A stretch of 64,000 bases of DNA from Ferdinandcohnia sp036965045 (lineage in GTDB: Bacteria > Bacillota > Bacilli > Bacillales > Bacillaceae_L). Below the pieces are notes generated by a model. The model was not told the origin of the DNA. It worked only from the letters and a program-made list of their open reading frames with translations, and ran no database searches. Shown here piece after piece: positions 61,201 to 64,000 of the stretch. Position 1 is the first letter of the stretch; each line of letters starts with the position of its first letter. The stretch lies in assembly GCF_036965045.1 (NCBI RefSeq), contig NZ_JBALOV010000027.1:1-64000 (forward strand). Reading direction: 5' to 3'. The translations under genes were made by a program, and so were the position numbers.

Positions 61201-61407
61201 AAGTGGCTCAAAATACACAACATCGGCATTGACTTCATCAGTCATAATGGTTGCTGGATTATTATTCACCAATATTACTTTGTAGCCTTCTTCCCGCAAT
61301 GCTCTACAGCCTTGTGTACCAGAATAATCAAATTCTGCTGCCTGCCCGATGACGATAGGTCCTGAGCCAATTACTAAAATAGATTGAATTGAATGATCTT
61401 TAGGCAT
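58282..61407 (-). CDS. carB: Carbamoyl-phosphate synthase large subunit, arginine-type (1041 aa)
   Basis: Two homologous ATP-grasp halves: N-half with VIGSGPIVIGQAAEFDYSGTQ and IRPAYTLGGTGGG; C-half with LGSGPIRIGQGIEFDYSSVH and IRPSYVIGGKGMVV; allosteric domain at the end, somewhat degenerate. Start at the ATG after GGTAGGAGAGAAAAG. Length is close to B. subtilis CarB (1030). Makes carbamoyl phosphate for argF from ammonia delivered by the small subunit; the adjacent carA has lost its glutaminase domain, so ammonia must come from elsewhere or the complex is impaired. Confidence 0.95.
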   Translation of the reverse strand: MPKDHSIQSILVIGSGPIVIGQAAEFDYSGTQGCRALREEGYKVILVNNNPATIMTDEVNADVVYFEPLTVESIEKIIAKERPDGLLATLGGQTGLNLAFSLSEHGILDKYHVKVLGTSIDSIKKGEDREAFRSLMKELNEPVPDSEIVTTVEEAIGFVEKVGFPVIIRPAYTLGGTGGGIAHEEQQLIQLTKNGLSESPITQCLIEKSIAGYKEIEYEVMRDQKGTCITICNMENIDPVGIHTGDSIVVAPSQTLTDDEYKMLQASSAKIISALGIVGGCNIQFALDPYSKNYYLIEVNPRVSRSSALASKATGYPIAKITAKLAIGYTLDELINPITGNTFASSEPALDYVVVKFPRFPFDKFTDVPNVLGTQMKATGEVMSLDVNLEGAIQKAVHSLEGENESLRLPKLASLSATELYQLVEKGSENRFFAVLELFRRGANVEDIHEISKIDSFFLHIFKSLVDYEGEICQTPINKYSSEFMREIKEKGFTDQYIAYLKGVEEKLIRAKRKELGVFPSYKSVDTCAGAFASQSSYYYSSYFGENETTFSSKQKVLILGSGPIRIGQGIEFDYSSVHGIFALQEEGYETILLNNNPETVSTDYEIADKLFFEPLTLEHVLNVIEAEKVDQVIVQFGGQTAINLAHELEEAGITIVGITHDVIDQLEDRDRFYKLLEKVKIPHIPGEIANSSQELVIKASDIGYPVLIRPSYVIGGKGMVVISDEGELASFVREIPDDSFPLLIDAYVPGLEIEVDLLSDGNEILIPTIVEHIEKAGVHSGDSHAIMPAISLTEDNKKTVTNYAEKIVRELQFKGIMNIQFVVEDNQIYVLEVNPRASRTVPIISKITGIPMAQLASKLVLGASLPEVSSQTGLLPDLPYMTVKYPVFSTYKLLGDPTVGPEMKSTGEGISIASTIDEAFTKVFHSYILSKKGADEIVFDTDLIPAEIKNFAEEMGLKIAVAKDISEWSKSEKALAFVSLSKDEKSKKNKIEASQKRIHVFTEIETLGIFLKAFRDSHFSVMSIQEYRGTFNNEKEVNSK

Positions 61408-61484
61408 AAACTTTTCTCTCCTACCCCTACTGTTCTGTATTAAAATCAAATACGTGTTGCGTTAGTTGGTTATACCCCACTATA

Positions 61485-61913
61485 TTAAATGAGCGCTCCC
61501 GCTAAAGCAGGTTGCTGACTAATGATTGCTTTTTCTGACTTTTTGTTTCGTATTCTTTTCACAACGGCACGTGTATCGACATGTGAGAGCAATGGAATAT
61601 TCCACTTCTTTAAATACTGGTTTAGCGAGTATTTGCCATCATAATGGGAATGGTTATCTTTCGTTTCATACAGGATGACCCCTGCAACCTCGGGCTTCGT
61701 GTTAAACTTCAGCTCATTAATTCCACAATTACCAATGAGGGGGTAAGTAAAAACAATGATTTGATCTTTATTGGATGAATCTGTAATAACATCCTGATAG
61801 CCAGTCATTCCTGTAAAGAATACGATTTTGCCCTTAGCCGTTGTACTAGAGCTATTTTCGCAAATATTTCCTTCAAAGCTTTCACCATTCTCTAAGTGTA
61901 GATATCCCTTCAT
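61485..61913 (-). CDS. carA: Truncated carbamoyl-phosphate synthase small subunit: N-terminal domain only (142 aa)
   Basis: Residues 1-130 match the CPSase small-chain N-terminal domain: MKGYLHLENGESFEGN, FFTGMTGYQDVITD, IIVFTYPLIGNCGINE, YLKKWNIPLLSHVDTRAVVKRIR. The frame then ends after PALAGALI. A full CarA has about 350 residues, with a class I glutamine amidotransferase domain (catalytic Cys, His, Glu) that is wholly absent; only 77 bases remain before carB. Start at ATG after GAGGTGAAACCC; a GTG three codons upstream is part of that site. Likely an internal deletion, so glutamine-dependent activity should be lost unless another CarA/PyrAA fills in. Confidence 0.85.
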   Translation of the reverse strand: MKGYLHLENGESFEGNICENSSSTTAKGKIVFFTGMTGYQDVITDSSNKDQIIVFTYPLIGNCGINELKFNTKPEVAGVILYETKDNHSHYDGKYSLNQYLKKWNIPLLSHVDTRAVVKRIRNKKSEKAIISQQPALAGALI

Positions 61914-61924
61914 GGGTTTCACCT

Positions 61925-61958
61925 CGTATTTTTATTTGAGTTGTCGTATTTTTATACA
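61925..61958. promoter_or_regulatory. Possible ArgR (AhrC) boxes before carA
   Basis: Two copies of TCGTATTTTTAT exactly 20 bp apart; the second, CGTATTTTTATACA, matches the ARG-box core TGAATAAAAATTCA at 11 of 14 positions on the opposite strand. Lies in the argD-carA spacer. Confidence 0.4.
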
Positions 61959-61993
61959 AAGTTATTCAAAAAAAATTATTGTATGACTGGTAG

Positions 61994-63148
61994 TTAGAAA
62001 GAAACGTATTCGGTAACAAGAATATTTTTTATCAACCTGACTGCTTCATCAATTTCTTCATAAGATACAGTCAATGGTGGTAAGAGTCGAATGACATTTG
62101 GTCCAGCTTGCAGAACTAGCAGTCCGTTATCCCGTAGTCTTGTCATAATTGCTCCAACCTCAGCCTTGCATACAATTCCTAGCAATAATCCACTTCCACG
62201 TACATCTGTTACTAAGTCTTGCTCTGCAAGTGCATTTGTAAGTTCGGTTTTTAAATAAGCACCTTTTTTCTCAACCTCTCCTAAAAACTCATCTTGAAAT
62301 ATAATTTCAACTGTGGCTTTAGCAGCTGCTAATGAAATGGGGTTACCGCCAAATGTAGACCCATGTGATCCCGGTCCAAATGCTTCCTTCAGCTTTTCCT
62401 TACCAAGCATAGCACCAATTGGAAGACCGCTTCCTAAACCTTTTGCTAATGTCATAATGTCCGGTGATAGATTGAAATGTTGATGAGCAAATGGTTTGCC
62501 TGTTCGACCAATCCCTGTTTGTACTTCATCAATTATAAATAGTGAACCATACCTCTCACAAAGCACTTCAATCTTTTTTAAGAAAGTTTCTGTTCCTGGA
62601 ACCACTCCACCTTCTCCTTGAACAACCTCAACCATTACCGCTGCAACCGAATCATCCATAGCCTGTTCCAACGCTTGACAATCATTATATGGAAGATATA
62701 CAAATTCCTGCAGCAGTGGTCCAAATCCTGAATGAATTTTGTCTTGCCCTGTTGCAGCCATCGTTCCAAACGTTCTGCCATGGAAGGATTGTTGAAACGT
62801 AATGACCTTTGACTTTTTGGTATATTTTCGAGCAAGCTTTAATGCAGCTTCATTAGCCTCAGCACCACTATTGCAAAAGAAAACGGCATCGAGCTCTGAA
62901 TTTGAGACAAGTTTACCTGCAACTTCCTGTTGAATATCAGATTTAAATAAATTCGATACATGCCAATATTTTTTCAGCTGTTCTTCTACGGCTTCAAGAA
63001 CAGCAGGGTGACGATGTCCAAGATTACATACTGCGATTCCAGAAACGAAGTCTAAATATTTTTTTCCTGTATTGTCTACAATGATTGCACCCTCTGCTGA
63101 TTCGACAGTCAAATCCCATCTCGCATAGGTTGGAAATAGTGCATCCAT
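61994..63148 (-). CDS. argD: Acetylornithine aminotransferase (384 aa)
   Basis: PLP class III aminotransferase in ornithine synthesis. Substrate/cofactor sites: VSGIAVCNLGHRHPAV, FCNSGAEANEAALKLARKYT, SFHGRTFGTMAATGQ, IIDEVQTGIGRTGKPF (PLP Asp) and TLAKGLGSGLPIGA with the Schiff-base Lys near 242, then HGSTFGGNPISLAA. Start codon overlaps the argB stop by one base (TAATG). Confidence 0.96.
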   Translation of the reverse strand: MDALFPTYARWDLTVESAEGAIIVDNTGKKYLDFVSGIAVCNLGHRHPAVLEAVEEQLKKYWHVSNLFKSDIQQEVAGKLVSNSELDAVFFCNSGAEANEAALKLARKYTKKSKVITFQQSFHGRTFGTMAATGQDKIHSGFGPLLQEFVYLPYNDCQALEQAMDDSVAAVMVEVVQGEGGVVPGTETFLKKIEVLCERYGSLFIIDEVQTGIGRTGKPFAHQHFNLSPDIMTLAKGLGSGLPIGAMLGKEKLKEAFGPGSHGSTFGGNPISLAAAKATVEIIFQDEFLGEVEKKGAYLKTELTNALAEQDLVTDVRGSGLLLGIVCKAEVGAIMTRLRDNGLLVLQAGPNVIRLLPPLTVSYEEIDEAVRLIKNILVTEYVSF

Positions 63149-63924
63149 TAAACCACCTCTAGTTCTTTTACGATTTTTGTCCCTTTTAGCGATCCGTCTA
63201 TAGAAAGTAAAGAATCCTTTCCATTTATAATGGTAATTTCCTTAAGTCCTCCATCATTCAGTGCAGAGAGAGCTGCTTTTACTTTTGGGATCATCCCCCC
63301 GTAGATCGTCCCCTCTTCAATAAGTGTAAGAACAGAATCCATGGAAAGTGACGGTAGAACCTCATCATTTTTTTTGATTCCATCTACGTCTGTCACAAAT
63401 AATAAATGCTCTGCTTTTAATTCGATTGCAACACTCGCTGCTGCTGTATCCGCATTGATATTGTACTTTGTAAAATCTCCGTCAATTCCGATTGGTGAAA
63501 TGACTGGAACGTAATTTTGGGATAAAAGCAATTCTAGGAACGTCACATTGACTTGTTCAATCTCACCAACATACCCTAATTGTTCAAGGTTAACAGGCTT
63601 TGCTGTAATAAGTTTTGCATCACAGCCTGATAAACCAACAGAAGCAATTCCAGCCTTCTCTAGTTCGGTAACCACTTTCTTATTAACACTTCCGGATAAG
63701 ACCATTTCAACTACATTAAGGACTTCCTTTGTTGTCTTTCTAAGTCCATTCACAAATTCACTTTCAATCTTTAATGAGGCAAGTGTCTGACCAATCTCAG
63801 GGCCTCCTCCGTGAACAATCACAACTCTATAACCACTTTCTTTTAATTCTTTTATACTATCAAAAAATGAGTTTGACAGCTCTGCCAGAATGCTGCCTCC
63901 ACATTTGATAACAATTGTTTGCAT
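63148..63924 (-). CDS. argB: Acetylglutamate kinase (258 aa)
   Basis: Phosphorylates N-acetylglutamate. IVIKCGGSILAEL at 4-16, VIVHGGGPEIGQTL near 41, FVNGLRKTTKEVLNVVEMVL, ININADTAAASVAIEL-type region (KYNINADTAAASVAI) and GGMIPKVKAALSALNDG. ATG after GTGAGGAGACTTGAA, giving the B. subtilis length of 258. Confidence 0.96.
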   Translation of the reverse strand: MQTIVIKCGGSILAELSNSFFDSIKELKESGYRVVIVHGGGPEIGQTLASLKIESEFVNGLRKTTKEVLNVVEMVLSGSVNKKVVTELEKAGIASVGLSGCDAKLITAKPVNLEQLGYVGEIEQVNVTFLELLLSQNYVPVISPIGIDGDFTKYNINADTAAASVAIELKAEHLLFVTDVDGIKKNDEVLPSLSMDSVLTLIEEGTIYGGMIPKVKAALSALNDGGLKEITIINGKDSLLSIDGSLKGTKIVKELEVV

Positions 63925-63935
63925 TTCAAGTCTCC

Positions 63936-64000
63936 TCACGTGCGATAGCTGGCATTGATTTTGACATAATCATAGGTTAGGTCACAGCCCCAGGCCGTTC
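63936..64000 (-). CDS. argJ: ArgJ C-terminus (glutamate N-acetyltransferase), cut by window edge
   Basis: The last 20 codons and stop: TAWGCDLTYDYVKINASYRT, the conserved end of bifunctional ornithine acetyltransferase/N-acetylglutamate synthase ArgJ. The stop lies inside the argB ribosome site region, 11 bases before the argB ATG. Order argJ-argB-argD-carA-carB-argF follows B. subtilis. Confidence 0.9.
   Translation of the reverse strand, partial: TAWGCDLTYDYVKINASYRT

Overview
The window reads as chromosome of a low-GC, Gram-positive, endospore-forming Bacillaceae member (Bacillus sensu lato, possibly a Neobacillus or Cytobacillus-like lineage). The evidence is strong Shine-Dalgarno sites (GGAGG type), frequent TTG/GTG starts, U-rich hairpin terminators, a tRNA-Trp T-box, FapR operators, and long synteny with the Bacillus subtilis argCJBD-carAB-argF ... 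fabHA-fabF ... app ... trpS ... opp ... spx-mecA-coiA-pepF-spxH ... nadK-prpE region, mostly in inverted orientation. No rRNA, tRNA, CRISPR array, prophage or intact insertion sequence was seen.

Layout. (1) 1-5 kb is accessory: a glycosyltransferase, two sulfotransferases, a decayed MFS gene fused to an RCC1-type repeat fragment, and a UTP-glucose-1-phosphate uridylyltransferase paralogue, suggesting a surface-glycan locus. (2) 5-9.3 kb holds transporters (LysE-type exporter, APC permease, MFS) and an alpha/beta hydrolase. (3) 9.6-16 kb has fabI under a FapR operator, a CPA2 antiporter (YjbQ-like), mgtE, rodA and prpE. (4) 16-28 kb is the stress, competence and proteolysis block: a pseudouridine synthase, nadK, small alarmone synthetase relQ, yjbL, yjbK, yjbJ, spxH, pepF, coiA, mecA, spx and yjbC. 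SpxH and MecA, both ClpXP/ClpCP adaptors, lie in the same neighbourhood as the ClpXP substrate Spx. (5) 28-50 kb is dominated by peptide import: oppABCDF, then two consecutive five-gene DFABC operons, so three complete oligopeptide ABC transporters. trpS with its T-box and yjbA lie between opp and the first app operon. (6) 50-57 kb holds yjaZ, the fabH-fabF elongation-condensing pair (FapR operator again), med, yjaV, yjaU, yjzD and yjzC. (7) 57-64 kb is the arginine operon argJ(partial)-argB-argD-carA-carB-argF.

The most unusual points are: carA lacks its whole glutamine amidotransferase domain; yjaZ has 39 codons of apparent homologous sequence upstream of its first ATG with no canonical start codon (an ATA sits where the start is expected); each of the three peptide-transport operons carries a strong hairpin exactly between the binding-protein gene and the first permease gene; a structured ~180-bp intergenic repeat follows a terminator near 28.3 kb; and an MFS-RCC1 pseudogene lies near 3 kb. 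The accompanying genes yjbI (truncated haemoglobin) and comZ, expected from B. subtilis synteny, are not seen here. I found no convincing wholly new defence or mobile system.
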